64,000 bases of DNA from contig NZ_AUHF01000009.1 of the NCBI RefSeq assembly GCF_000423045.1, forward strand, positions 1 through 64,000, read 5' to 3'. Under the pieces are notes generated by a model that was not told the origin of the DNA, searched no databases, and worked only from the letters and a program-made list of their open reading frames with translations. The stretch is from Christiangramia portivictoriae DSM 23547. GTDB taxonomy: Bacteria > Bacteroidota > Bacteroidia > Flavobacteriales > Flavobacteriaceae. Below are positions 43,334 through 53,165 of this stretch, one piece after another (the stretch's first letter is position 1; every line of letters starts with the position of its first letter). Both the position numbers and the translations under genes were made by a program.

Positions 43334-44026
43334 ATGAGTAAAAAAATAACAATCGCTATTGATGGCTTTTCTTCTACAGGTAAAAGCACTGTTGCAAAAG
43401 GACTGGCTAAAAAATTAAATTATGTTTATGTAGATACCGGCGCTATGTATCGCGCGGTGACTTTGTACATGATGCGTAAGCTGTTTGTCTCAGATACCAA
43501 TTTTGATGAGGAAGCAATTATCAGGCACCTGCCATTTGTTAGTTTAAAATTCGTCTTTAACGAAGAGAAAGGTTTTGGTGAAATGTACCTGAACGGCGAA
43601 AATGTGGAAAAGGAAATTCGGTACATGGAGGTGTCGCAACAGGTGAGTAAGGTGGCTGCGTTAACCGATGTTCGAAAGATGCTAGTGGAGCAACAGCAGG
43701 AAATGGGTAAGGAAAAAGGGGTAGTGATGGATGGTCGCGATATTGGTACTGTGGTTTTTCCAGATGCCGAATTAAAGATATTTATGACCGCTTCTACTGA
43801 AAAAAGAGCGCAGCGTAGATATGACGAGCTTATTGAAAGAGGGGATGAGGTAGGATATGACGCTGTCCTGAAAAATGTAAAAGATCGTGATTTTATGGAT
43901 TCTACTCGCGAAGACTCCCCGCTAATTCAGGCGGAAGATGCTGTGGAATTTGATAATTCAGACTTGGATCTTAAAGAGCAATTCAACCAGATATTAAAGA
44001 TTGTAGAAGACAGATTGTCTGAATAA
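43334..44026 (+). CDS. cmk: Cytidylate kinase
   Basis: A 230-residue nucleoside monophosphate kinase that makes CDP and dCDP from CMP and dCMP. The P-loop is IDGFSSTGKSTVAKGL, followed by DTGAMYRAVTLY, MDGRDIGTVVFPDA and RRYDELIERG. It is complete. A TACCTTTG element at 43306-43313 is a candidate -7 box, although its TTG partner is not clear. The MFS gene starts on the base after its stop, so they are one transcript. Confidence 0.95.
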   Translation: MSKKITIAIDGFSSTGKSTVAKGLAKKLNYVYVDTGAMYRAVTLYMMRKLFVSDTNFDEEAIIRHLPFVSLKFVFNEEKGFGEMYLNGENVEKEIRYMEVSQQVSKVAALTDVRKMLVEQQQEMGKEKGVVMDGRDIGTVVFPDAELKIFMTASTEKRAQRRYDELIERGDEVGYDAVLKNVKDRDFMDSTREDSPLIQAEDAVEFDNSDLDLKEQFNQILKIVEDRLSE

Positions 44027-45199
44027 ATGTCTGAAAACAAAGGTATAAGTAAAGCGGTACTATATTTAATGTCTGCCAGTGCCGGTTTGGTAGTAGCCAA
44101 TAATTACTACAATCAACCTTTATTAAATTTAATTGCGACTGACTTCGGCGTTTCTGAAGCGGCAGTGAGTAATGTCCCATTATTTACTCAGCTTGGATAT
44201 GCCTTTGGATTATTATTTATAATTCCGTTAGGAGATAAATTCCCCAGGAAAAAGATGGTGATGGTCGATTTTATTGTCATCATCATTAGCCTTCTCGCCA
44301 TGGCGATTGCTCCAAGTTTACCAATTCTAATATTGTCTGGATTCTTGGTTGGCTTTTCCTGCGTGGTGCCTCAGGTATTCGTGCCTATGGCGGCTCAACT
44401 GGCAAATCCAGAAAACAGGGGTAGTGCCATTGGTATCGTGATGAGTGGATTGCTTATAGGGATCCTGGGAAGTAGATTCATCAGTGGTTATGTAGGGGAA
44501 TATTTTGGCTGGCGTACCATGTATTATGTTGCAACCGGAATAATGCTAATACTTTGGTTACTTCTGAAATTGAAATTACCAGAACTTCAACCCGATTTCA
44601 AAGGTACCTATAAACAACTCATGCAATCTACCTGGCATTATTTTAAAACCGAAAGTCCGGTGCGACTTGCTGCGCTGAGAGGAGGACTTGGATTTGCAGG
44701 TTTTAGTGCTTTCTGGACTACTCTGGTTTTTGTAATGGAAGAAAATTTTAATTATGGAAGCGGTATCGCCGGAGCTTTCGGGCTATTAGGAATAGGAGGG
44801 GCGTTGGCGGCAACTGTTATTGGTAAGCTCAGCGACCGTATGAACAAGAACAATTTGATCACCCTGGCCACGCTCATCATGCTCTTAGCCTGGGTGATTT
44901 TTGAATTTTCAGGCAATTCGATAGTTGGTATGGTCACTGGAGTTCTTTTGGTAGATATGGGCCTGCAATCACTGCATATCACGAATCAGAATATTATTTT
45001 TTCCAGGAACCAGGATGCACGCAATCGGATAAATACGATCTATATGGTGGGATACTTTGCTGGCGGCGCTCTGGGAACGGTCACAGGTGCATATGCCTGG
45101 GAACTTTTCCATTGGGAAGGAGTGGCAACTCTAGGTCTTTTTTACACGATACTCATATTAATTACTCACTTCCTTTTTAAGAAAACTGAATCTGCTTAA
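44027..45199 (+). CDS. MFS transporter (AraJ/YnfM-like)
   Basis: A 390-residue inner-membrane transporter with about 12 helices. MFS motif A variant PLGDKFPRKKMVMVDF lies after helix 2, and the repeated LGIGGALAATVIGKLSDRM appears in the second half. The N-terminal YLMSASAGLVVANNYYNQPLL resembles predicted sugar or drug efflux proteins of the YnfM group. Substrate unknown. It starts on the base following the cmk stop; the link to cmk is probably positional. Confidence 0.88.
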   Translation: MSENKGISKAVLYLMSASAGLVVANNYYNQPLLNLIATDFGVSEAAVSNVPLFTQLGYAFGLLFIIPLGDKFPRKKMVMVDFIVIIISLLAMAIAPSLPILILSGFLVGFSCVVPQVFVPMAAQLANPENRGSAIGIVMSGLLIGILGSRFISGYVGEYFGWRTMYYVATGIMLILWLLLKLKLPELQPDFKGTYKQLMQSTWHYFKTESPVRLAALRGGLGFAGFSAFWTTLVFVMEENFNYGSGIAGAFGLLGIGGALAATVIGKLSDRMNKNNLITLATLIMLLAWVIFEFSGNSIVGMVTGVLLVDMGLQSLHITNQNIIFSRNQDARNRINTIYMVGYFAGGALGTVTGAYAWELFHWEGVATLGLFYTILILITHFLFKKTESA

Positions 45200-45216
45200 A
45201 AATAGGAGAGTAGGGG

Positions 45217-45247
45217 TTTGATTTATATAAATTAAATTGTATTTTTG
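45217..45247 (+). promoter_or_regulatory. Promoter of rpsA
   Basis: TTTG at 45217-45220 and TATTTTTG at 45240-45247, separated by 19 nt, match the flavobacterial consensus closely. The predicted start leaves a leader of roughly 120 nt before the rpsA ATG. Confidence 0.75.
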
Positions 45248-45251
45248 CACT

Positions 45252-45284
45252 CCTTTTTGGCAGAATACCGGGAATCCAAAAAGG
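45252..45284 (+). promoter_or_regulatory. Leader hairpin of the rpsA mRNA
   Basis: CCTTTTTGG (45252-45260) pairs perfectly with CCAAAAAGG (45276-45284) over 15 nt. It lies at the very 5' end of the predicted rpsA transcript. S1 represses its own translation in E. coli; whether this hairpin has such a role is not known. Confidence 0.55.
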
Positions 45285-45375
45285 CTTGAAAATCAAAACT
45301 ATAAACAACTTCTGTAGTTTCTGTTTTGCTGAAAGATTTCCGAAGAAACACAGGATACAAATTTAGGAGTCAGTA

Positions 45376-47226
45376 ATGGCTGAAGAAAACACAAACAAAG
45401 AAACTCAGGAAATTGAAGTACAAGAGGTTGCCGGTATGGCAAATGAGTCTCAACCTGACGCAGAAACGCAACAGGCTAATCCTGAGAAATTTCTGGAAGA
45501 ATTTAACTGGCATAATTACGAAGAAGGAATTGATCCTATCGACGATAAGAAGCTGGAAGAATTCGAAAAATTAGTAGCTGAAAATTTCGTTGACACTTTA
45601 GATGACGAGGTTGTAACAGGAAAAGTAATCAATATTACAGATCGTGATGCAATCATTGATATCAATGCAAAGAGTGAAGGTGTTATTTCCCTAAACGAAT
45701 TTCGTTACAACCCAGACCTTAAAGAAGGTGATGATGTAGAGGTATTGATCGACGTTCGTGAAGATTCTACAGGTCAGTTAATCCTTTCTCACCGTAAGGC
45801 GAGAGTGATCAAGGCTTGGGAAAGAGTGAATACTGCACATGATGAAAGTCTTGTAGTAAATGGATTCATTAAATGTCGTACTAAAGGTGGTATGATCGTA
45901 GACGTATTTGGTATCGAAGCTTTCCTTCCAGGATCGCAGATCGATGTGAAGCCAATCCGTGATTACGATGCTTACGTTGGTAAGAACATGGAATTCAAAG
46001 TAGTGAAAATCAACCACGAGTTTAAGAACGTTGTTGTTTCTCACAAGGCGCTTATCGAAGCAGATATCGAAGAGCAGAAGAAAGAGATCATCGGGCAGCT
46101 TGAAAAAGGTCAGGTTCTTGAAGGTACTGTGAAGAACATTACTTCTTACGGTGTATTCGTTGACCTTGGAGGTGTTGATGGACTTGTTCATATCACAGAT
46201 CTTAGCTGGTCTAGAATCAACCATCCAAATGAGATCGTTGAACTTGATCAGAAACTGAACGTGGTAATTCTTGACTTTGATGAGTCTAAGTCTAGAATCC
46301 AGTTAGGACTTAAGCAATTGAGCCAGCACCCATGGGATGCTCTTAGTGAGGATCTTAAAGTTGGTGACAATGTGAAAGGTAAAGTAGTTGTAATCGCAGA
46401 TTACGGTGCATTTATCGAAGTTGCTGAAGGTGTTGAAGGTCTTATCCACGTTTCTGAAATGTCATGGAGCACGCACCTGCGTTCAGCTCAGGATTTCGTA
46501 AATGTTGGTGATGAGGTTGATGCTCAAATCCTTACTTTAGATAGAGAAGACAGAAAAATGTCTCTTGGTATCAAGCAATTGAGCCAGGATCCATGGACTG
46601 ATATCACTTCAAAATATCCAGTTGGTTCAAGACATGAAGGTATCGTTCGTAACTTCACTAACTTCGGAGTATTCGTTGAGTTAGAAGAAGGAATCGACGG
46701 ACTTATCTATATCTCTGATCTTTCATGGACTAAGAAGATCAAGCACCCATCTGAGTTTACTAACGTAGGTGATAAGCTTGAAGTTGTAGTTCTTGAATTG
46801 GATGTAGATGGTAGAAAACTAAGTCTTGGTCATAAGCAGATCGAAGATAACCCGTGGGATAAGTATGAAGCTGACTTTGGAGTTGGAACAAAACATACTG
46901 CTGCGATCACTGAGATAGTAGACAAAGGAGCAACTATCGACTTCAATGAGGATATTACTGCATTCGTTCCACAGAGACATCTGGAGAAAGAAGACGGTTC
47001 TAAACTTAAACAAGGTGAAGAAGCAGAATTCCAAATTATTGAATTCAATAAAGAATTCAAGAGAGTGGTAGCTTCTCATATGGTAATTCACAAAGAAGAA
47101 GAGCAAAAAATCGTTAAGCAGGCTGCTAAGAAATCGGCTTCGCAAAACAAAGACAACGCCACTACTATTGGTGATGTTAATGCTGATCTTCAGGCATTGA
47201 AAGACAAGATGGAAGGAAAGAGCTAA
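45376..47226 (+). CDS. rpsA: 30S ribosomal protein S1
   Basis: A 616-residue S1 with an acidic Bacteroidota-specific N-terminal extension (about 1-75, rich in Glu and Gln) and six S1 OB-fold repeats, for example KGQVLEGTVKNITSYGVFVD, VEGLIHVSEMSW and IDGLIYISDLSW. S1 helps the 30S subunit bind and unfold mRNA, and matters more here because Bacteroidota use little Shine-Dalgarno pairing. The C-terminus is Lys-rich (KQAAKKSASQNKDN). It has its own promoter, leader and terminator. Confidence 0.96.
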   Translation: MAEENTNKETQEIEVQEVAGMANESQPDAETQQANPEKFLEEFNWHNYEEGIDPIDDKKLEEFEKLVAENFVDTLDDEVVTGKVINITDRDAIIDINAKSEGVISLNEFRYNPDLKEGDDVEVLIDVREDSTGQLILSHRKARVIKAWERVNTAHDESLVVNGFIKCRTKGGMIVDVFGIEAFLPGSQIDVKPIRDYDAYVGKNMEFKVVKINHEFKNVVVSHKALIEADIEEQKKEIIGQLEKGQVLEGTVKNITSYGVFVDLGGVDGLVHITDLSWSRINHPNEIVELDQKLNVVILDFDESKSRIQLGLKQLSQHPWDALSEDLKVGDNVKGKVVVIADYGAFIEVAEGVEGLIHVSEMSWSTHLRSAQDFVNVGDEVDAQILTLDREDRKMSLGIKQLSQDPWTDITSKYPVGSRHEGIVRNFTNFGVFVELEEGIDGLIYISDLSWTKKIKHPSEFTNVGDKLEVVVLELDVDGRKLSLGHKQIEDNPWDKYEADFGVGTKHTAAITEIVDKGATIDFNEDITAFVPQRHLEKEDGSKLKQGEEAEFQIIEFNKEFKRVVASHMVIHKEEEQKIVKQAAKKSASQNKDNATTIGDVNADLQALKDKMEGKS

Positions 47227-47250
47227 TTAACTTTCTTAATCCTTAAATAT

Positions 47251-47283
47251 AAAACCTCCTTAGTTTTCTAAGGAGGTTTTTTT
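47251..47283. terminator. Terminator between rpsA and the glycosidase gene
   Basis: AAAACCTCCTTAG (47251-47263) pairs perfectly with CTAAGGAGGTTTT (47268-47280) over TTTT, then T. It lies between convergent genes and could serve both. Confidence 0.95.
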
Positions 47284-47306
47284 ATGCGTAAAAAATTGCT
47301 GAGAGT

Positions 47307-49691
47307 TTATTTGGAACTAATATTTACCTGCTTTCCAGTGATCAGAAAAGAAGAATTCTTATCACTTTTCTGCTCCAGTATCTCACCATCCAGAAGATAT
47401 TTACCTTTGGGTAGAACGACTTTCATTTTCCATTCTGGCTGAAGCTGTGTTATCTTAAGAGTTATTTTTCCATCAAATTTTGAATAATAAATGGAAATAG
47501 AATTTTCAGCTATTTTTATATTTTCGAGAGAAGCGTTCTCCCATTCTTCTGGCATTTGAGGTTTGATGACTACCAGTTTTTCAGAAGCAAATGGATCTAC
47601 ACCAAAAAATTGCTGGACAATGGGTATTGCATAGCTATAGACGGTCCATGCCTGAGTGATCATCCCATAATCCGGACTCACTTCATACATACTGCCAGGG
47701 AATGCATAACTGAAAGAACGGCTCATTTTCTTCAGGTAATTCAACGCCTGGTCCGGTCTACCGTAATTATTTTCAGCAATCGCCTGCACTCCGGTTGGAA
47801 GTGTCATTACAGCACCTGTGTAGGAAAAACTTTTACTTCCCTTAAAGCTTCCGCTTCCTTCTTCTGAAGAGGCATCGCGGTCTATACCGGTAACAAATAC
47901 TCCAAATGGATTAGTGTATCTTTCAGCTGTCCTGAGGGCTTTGATTGCTTTAGCGGAATCGGCAATTTTCATTTCCATGGGAGTATTTACCACCCAGTTA
48001 TGATGTAAGACAAAAGGTCGAGGCCTGGTTGAAGGATTATTTTCAATAAACGTCCTGGTTTTTTTTAATTCTGAAACAGACCACGGCTTCTGTAGGGTGT
48101 CGGCCCGAATGATCGCATCATCAATGAGCCTTAAAGCCTGGGAATCGGTGCCAATAAAATCTGCATACGACTCGAATTCTTCAGACCAGAATTCAGTATT
48201 AATTTTTTGTTTTAATATCCCGGCGGTGTTACTATATTGATCACTTATATCATCAAGATTCAGCTCTTTTGCGATTTTTGAAGCATCTTCGAAACCTTTC
48301 TGCGTATAGGTAGCGACGTCTATCATTTCACTGTCAAGACCATGAATTTCCATCATTCCGAAGCCATCAGGAAATAGATTATTATTTTCATCATTCTCGT
48401 TCAGTAACCATTTCAAGCCTTTCTGTATGGTTGGGAAATATTCTTCAAGAAAGCTCCTGTCACCATTCCATTTATAGATCTCCCAGATCAATGAAGCGAA
48501 CTGAGGGGTTTCGTTGATGTTTCCCTTGTTAAATACGGCTCCGTTGGTGGACATTTCATGAATAATCCGGCCATTTTGATTAGTTGACATGGAAACACTA
48601 TCCAATAGTCTTATAGTTTTATCGACCGCTTCGGTCTGTCCAACTGCCATATATCCTTTTAGCGCATATTCGCTATCCACTCCAAACCACCATGGATAGT
48701 CCGGAATTCCTGCGGTTATACCGGTTCCAATTTCAGGTATGGTTTGAACGAGCCATTCGCTATTGTATTTGATCCATTCGAAGGCCTGCTGCATATTCTT
48801 ATCTGGAATGGTGAGTTTTGAGCTTTCAGCGATTTGCTTATACTTCGCCTTCTTTAGTTTGATCTCATTTTCAAGGTTGTTTTCGAGATAATTGAGAGTT
48901 TTGAGTGAATTTGATTTTGAAATATATGAACCGGCAAGAAAGAATGTGATCATTTGAGATTGCCCGGGTTCTATGGAAATGTTATAACCCAGCAATGTAC
49001 CCGTGCCCTGACCTTGATATTGCTGCTCAATACTATCCTGGTAGCTTGATCTCAGATCAGATTGGATGACCACGCTCCAGGGGTTATTCCTGTCTTGTAC
49101 CATCCAGTAATCCTGATCCTGGTTATAGGTCGCTATATCCGGGGAATCCAGCATATTGGTTCTTTCCCCAAGCCACGTTGGTCTAAGATCTGAGTAAGCT
49201 TTAAAATTGAATTGTAAATCTTTTGTCGCTTTACCATTGTTTTTCAGTATAAATTGAATGGCCAGGCTTTGTGTTGTATCGGAAACAAATTGCCAGCGTT
49301 CTACTTTGATATCCTGTTTTTTCAGATCAAAAAGATGCAGACTCGCAAATGGATAGTTGATGAATTTTGTGGCTTGATCCAGTTGAAAGCTATCCTGTTC
49401 GATAATGACTTCGGCAGATATACCATCAAAAAGTTTAATTGGATGATTCCAGATTCCACCCATTTCCCCATCAATATGCCAGCCAATTTCAGGAAATGTT
49501 CCATCCTGATGACCTACGACATAAGTTCTTCTTCCAGCGGTTACAAAAGGGGAGTTGATGTATGCTTCTTTACCCTCAATAAAAGGGACACCTTTCAAAT
49601 GTTGTTTTATACTGGTGGTATTTTGTGAAGTAGCTAATTGAGAGATAGTGATGATCGATAGAAAGGCAATTCTTTTAAGCAGCATGAGCAT
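47307..49691 (-). CDS. Exported six-hairpin glycosidase-like protein
   Basis: A 794-residue exported protein (signal peptide to QLATSQ). An N-terminal beta-sandwich (about 25-290, SPFVTAGRRTYVVGHQ) precedes an (alpha/alpha)6 barrel (about 300-700) with IPDYPWWFGVDSEYAL, GRIIHEMSTNG and LFPDGFGMMEIHGLDSEMID, and a C-terminal beta domain. This plan matches the glycogen-debranching (GDE_C) and six-hairpin glycosidase superfamily. The acidic residues in WFGVDSEY and GLDSEM are candidate catalysts. Substrate unknown; no susCD pair is adjacent. Confidence 0.8.
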   Translation of the reverse strand: MLMLLKRIAFLSIITISQLATSQNTTSIKQHLKGVPFIEGKEAYINSPFVTAGRRTYVVGHQDGTFPEIGWHIDGEMGGIWNHPIKLFDGISAEVIIEQDSFQLDQATKFINYPFASLHLFDLKKQDIKVERWQFVSDTTQSLAIQFILKNNGKATKDLQFNFKAYSDLRPTWLGERTNMLDSPDIATYNQDQDYWMVQDRNNPWSVVIQSDLRSSYQDSIEQQYQGQGTGTLLGYNISIEPGQSQMITFFLAGSYISKSNSLKTLNYLENNLENEIKLKKAKYKQIAESSKLTIPDKNMQQAFEWIKYNSEWLVQTIPEIGTGITAGIPDYPWWFGVDSEYALKGYMAVGQTEAVDKTIRLLDSVSMSTNQNGRIIHEMSTNGAVFNKGNINETPQFASLIWEIYKWNGDRSFLEEYFPTIQKGLKWLLNENDENNNLFPDGFGMMEIHGLDSEMIDVATYTQKGFEDASKIAKELNLDDISDQYSNTAGILKQKINTEFWSEEFESYADFIGTDSQALRLIDDAIIRADTLQKPWSVSELKKTRTFIENNPSTRPRPFVLHHNWVVNTPMEMKIADSAKAIKALRTAERYTNPFGVFVTGIDRDASSEEGSGSFKGSKSFSYTGAVMTLPTGVQAIAENNYGRPDQALNYLKKMSRSFSYAFPGSMYEVSPDYGMITQAWTVYSYAIPIVQQFFGVDPFASEKLVVIKPQMPEEWENASLENIKIAENSISIYYSKFDGKITLKITQLQPEWKMKVVLPKGKYLLDGEILEQKSDKNSSFLITGKQVNISSK

Positions 49692-49798
49692 GGAAATATT
49701 TATGCTTTCAATTTAAAATAATTTTCCAGGTTGTTAAAATTAAGCGGACCTACAGCTAAAGACGAGTATTTAAAATTCTTAATATGGATATCCCTGAA

Positions 49799-50200
49799 TC
49801 AATTTTTTTGAAAATTATTCATCAGGCTCATTAATTGATCTGCTTTAATTGGTTTGACCAAATAATTATCCACTTCCCCATAACTTTTAGCGCGCTCTAC
49901 ATCTTCAGGATCTACGGAAGAGGTTACAATATAAATGACAACTTTTTTTGAACTTGGAATATTGATGAATTCATCCAGAAATTGCCAGCCATCCATTATT
50001 GGCATGTTTAGATCAAGCAAAATTACATCAGGAACAGAATTATTGCTACTCATGATAGGTCGCAAATTGGTAATAGCTTCATCTCCATTTTTGAAAACCA
50101 TGATGCTGCTGGCAAAATCTGCCATTTCCATAATTCTTTTAGTCCCGTATATAAAAATAGGATCATCATCTATGATACAGGCGATATCAACTTTTTTCAT
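49799..50200 (-). CDS. Single-domain response regulator
   Basis: A 133-residue stand-alone receiver. Acidic pocket DDD at 11-13, phospho-acceptor Asp63 in ILLDLNMPIMDG, Thr/Ser in IVTSSVDP and Lys in YLVKPIKADQ. No output domain is present. It resembles the Rcp1-type receivers that follow PAS kinases. Its start overlaps the end of the kinase gene by 14 nt, so the two are translated together and are presumably partners. Confidence 0.93.
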   Translation of the reverse strand: MKKVDIACIIDDDPIFIYGTKRIMEMADFASSIMVFKNGDEAITNLRPIMSSNNSVPDVILLDLNMPIMDGWQFLDEFINIPSSKKVVIYIVTSSVDPEDVERAKSYGEVDNYLVKPIKADQLMSLMNNFQKN

Positions 50201-52970
50201 AACTCTTTAAATATATTGAAAAGGTCGTGCCCTGTCCCGGAATACTTTTTACCTTAATTTTTCCGTGCAACGCCTCAATTTGATTTTTCGTTATAAACAA
50301 TCCAATTCCTCTTGAATCTTTGTGGTTATGGAAGGTTTTATACATTCCAAAGAGCTTCCGGCCATGTTTTTTCAGATCAATGCCAAGCCCGTTGTCTTCA
50401 ATATCGATTTTTACGAAACCATCATCCTGTTTTTCGGCTGTGAGTGCTACATAAGATTCTCTATGCGATGAGCTGTATTTGACAGCATTGGTCATAAAAT
50501 TAAGAAGGATACTATCTATGTAGGCAGGCACACCTAACACATTTTTATCTTCTGAGATATTATTTCGAATTTTTACACCTTGCGTCGCTGCAATCGCTGT
50601 GATAGAATGTTTGATATTCTCCACGCTTTTGTACAGGTTAACTGCTTCTAAATTTATTTCGACAGCAGTATTGATCAGGGTTACCTCATTTAAATGTTCA
50701 ATGGTTTCAGAAAGATTGCCAGATGCATTAGTGAGATGAGAGAATATCTCGTTGTTTTTTAATTCTGGATAATCACGCATGGAAAGATCCAGGAGCATAC
50801 CAATGTTACTGGAGTGTGATCTCAGGTTGTGTGAGACTATATGAGCGAAATTCTTCAGTCGGGCATTTTGTTCCTGGGTAATTAACATGACATTGGATAG
50901 CTCTTCTTCTACCAGTTTAAGGTTGGTAATGTCGATGGCCATAAATAGAAAACCTTTGTTTTCATTATTTTCAGTAATTGAAGTAATGGCCAGTTGTACC
51001 GGAAGTTCACTCCCGTTCTTCCTTACATAAGTCCAGTCTTTGTTCTTAAAATCCTTGCTTGTGGAAATTCTTTCCAGGAATTCCGGAAGTTCATAAATTT
51101 CAGCTTCAGCAAAAAGGCGATTAGAAAATTCCTCCAATTCTGAATTAAGATGTATAGAGGTGATATTTAGCTGTTGGGAAACTTCTTTTTGGGAATAGCC
51201 AAGCATCTTTTCAGCTCCTTTATTAAAAGATATGATCCTACCTTCAGAATCTGTGGAAATGATGCTAACCTGAGTACTGGAATTAAAAATGCTTTCCAGT
51301 TCTCCCAGCGTTTGTTTTAATTGCTGGGAAGCGATCTTCTCTTTTGTAATATCAGTGATTTGGGATACAAAGTGCAAAGGCGCTCCGTGATGATCACGAA
51401 CTAGAGAAACAGCCAGATTGATAAAAACGATCGATCCATCTTTATGAAAATATCGTTTTTCCATATGGTAATATTTTCGCTCATCTGCAACCAGTTCATT
51501 TAGTAAATTCAGGTCGGTATGCAGGTCATCGGGGTGAGTGATATCCTGGAAACTAAGTTTTTTTAGTTCTTTTTCGGTATAACCAATGATATTACAGAGA
51601 CTCTTATTGACCTTCAACCAGTTTCCTTCAATATCAAGTATGGCCATCCCAATGGCTGCATGTTCAAAACTACCTCTGAAGGTTTGCTCACTAATACGTA
51701 ATTTTTCTTCAGCTTTTATCCTGTGATTAATATTATGCATCGCCACTACCGCGCCATCCAGCTTGCCTTCATGATCAAACAGCTGAACACCATTTACTGA
51801 AACCGTAACTTCTTCACCATTTACCGGCCTAATCTTAATCAGCTCGTTTGAAATAGTGCCGCTATTTAATGCTTTGATTAACGGAATCTCCTCCGGTTTA
51901 AGGGCCCTTGTTCCTTCAGCATTGTAAAGACCGTAATGCCTGGATAGCTCCTCTTTGGGAACTGGTCTGGCAGGTAAGCCATGCCAGTCTTTGGTTGCCT
52001 GGTTGAACAGGGTAAGATTGCCTTTTGCATCACAGGCAACAATTCCAACTTCAACACTTTCAAGAACTTTCTCCATAAGTTCCTGTTTGCGGTAATTCTC
52101 TGTCTGGCTATTCTTAATTTCGGTAATATCTGCCGTATGCATAATGATACCGCCTATACGATTTTCAGAATTATACCATGGTCGCACCTCCCAGGTAATC
52201 CAGTTCGTTGTACCATCTGCACGAACAAAGCATTCTTCATCCATACTATGAATGGCTCCGCTTAAACATTCCTGATGAATCCTTTTCCAGTTCTCACCAA
52301 TTTCCGGAAAAATCTCGTAATGAGACTTTCCAATGACATCAAGATTTTCAATGTTATAATCCTTTAGCCATCTTTTTGATACGGCGATGTACTTCAAATT
52401 GTTGTCAAACATGGCGATAGCAGAGGGAGCTTGCTCAATAAATAATCTTTTTAGCTCAAACCTTTTTTTCATCTGGCTTATCTCCTCACTGTTAACAGCG
52501 CCGGCAATACCGTATGATAATTGCTGAATGATATTCTGGACAGATTCCTCCAAAGCAAAAATCAATGATCTGTCTGCTAACTGGATCGCTTTGTAAGAGA
52601 ACTTTCTAAAGTGATTTTTTAATGTTTTGAGTCGAATTTGACCCGACTTTTCAGGATCCTGCTCAATTTTTAAAAGAAGTGATTTCCAATTAGAAACCTT
52701 TAAAAAATCTGCAGACTTATATTTTGTTACAACGCTTTCCGGAGGTGGAAATCCCAGATTTCGTAGGATTTGAACATTCAGCCAGATATGCTCCGGTTCT
52801 TCTGGTTTATAGATCAAAAATCCGTGCAAGCCATATTTTTGAACGAATTCAAAGGCATGAGGTTCTCGCATAATTAATGAGATTTCTTCTACTCTCACTT
52901 TCTGCATAGGGTCGGTCGTTAGCGTAGATTGGGGGTAATCTATTACTGCAATTAAGATATTTTCTCGCAT
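50187..52970 (-). CDS. Multi-PAS sensor histidine kinase
   Basis: A 927-residue soluble kinase with no membrane helix. After an unrecognised N-terminal 180 residues come about four PAS domains (about 175-290, 298-415, 425-545, 555-685; for instance GSFEHAAIGMAILDIEGNW and HKDGSIVFINLAVSLV), then HisKA with His714 in FAHIVSHNLRSHSSN and HATPase (LLNFMTNAVKYSS, IEDNGLGIDL, GIGLFITKNQIEALHG). It should sense a cytosolic signal. Its partner is the receiver encoded at its 3' end. The N-terminal region (VQKYGLHGFLIYKPEEPE) is of unknown type. Confidence 0.92.
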   Translation of the reverse strand: MRENILIAVIDYPQSTLTTDPMQKVRVEEISLIMREPHAFEFVQKYGLHGFLIYKPEEPEHIWLNVQILRNLGFPPPESVVTKYKSADFLKVSNWKSLLLKIEQDPEKSGQIRLKTLKNHFRKFSYKAIQLADRSLIFALEESVQNIIQQLSYGIAGAVNSEEISQMKKRFELKRLFIEQAPSAIAMFDNNLKYIAVSKRWLKDYNIENLDVIGKSHYEIFPEIGENWKRIHQECLSGAIHSMDEECFVRADGTTNWITWEVRPWYNSENRIGGIIMHTADITEIKNSQTENYRKQELMEKVLESVEVGIVACDAKGNLTLFNQATKDWHGLPARPVPKEELSRHYGLYNAEGTRALKPEEIPLIKALNSGTISNELIKIRPVNGEEVTVSVNGVQLFDHEGKLDGAVVAMHNINHRIKAEEKLRISEQTFRGSFEHAAIGMAILDIEGNWLKVNKSLCNIIGYTEKELKKLSFQDITHPDDLHTDLNLLNELVADERKYYHMEKRYFHKDGSIVFINLAVSLVRDHHGAPLHFVSQITDITKEKIASQQLKQTLGELESIFNSSTQVSIISTDSEGRIISFNKGAEKMLGYSQKEVSQQLNITSIHLNSELEEFSNRLFAEAEIYELPEFLERISTSKDFKNKDWTYVRKNGSELPVQLAITSITENNENKGFLFMAIDITNLKLVEEELSNVMLITQEQNARLKNFAHIVSHNLRSHSSNIGMLLDLSMRDYPELKNNEIFSHLTNASGNLSETIEHLNEVTLINTAVEINLEAVNLYKSVENIKHSITAIAATQGVKIRNNISEDKNVLGVPAYIDSILLNFMTNAVKYSSSHRESYVALTAEKQDDGFVKIDIEDNGLGIDLKKHGRKLFGMYKTFHNHKDSRGIGLFITKNQIEALHGKIKVKSIPGQGTTFSIYLKSYEKS

Positions 52971-53165
52971 TTAAGCAACTCTAAGATTCAGAATTTTTCT
53001 AAGTTGTTATAAAATAAATGATATGTATTAGACAGGACAGGTAGAAATTATGGCTATACCTAAGCATTGTTTTTACAGGCAAATACAGGGTTCAATCGAG
53101 TTGAAAGAGTAGATTTTGCTATTAATTATATAGAAAGGTGTGTCATTTTTAAGTATTATTGAAAT

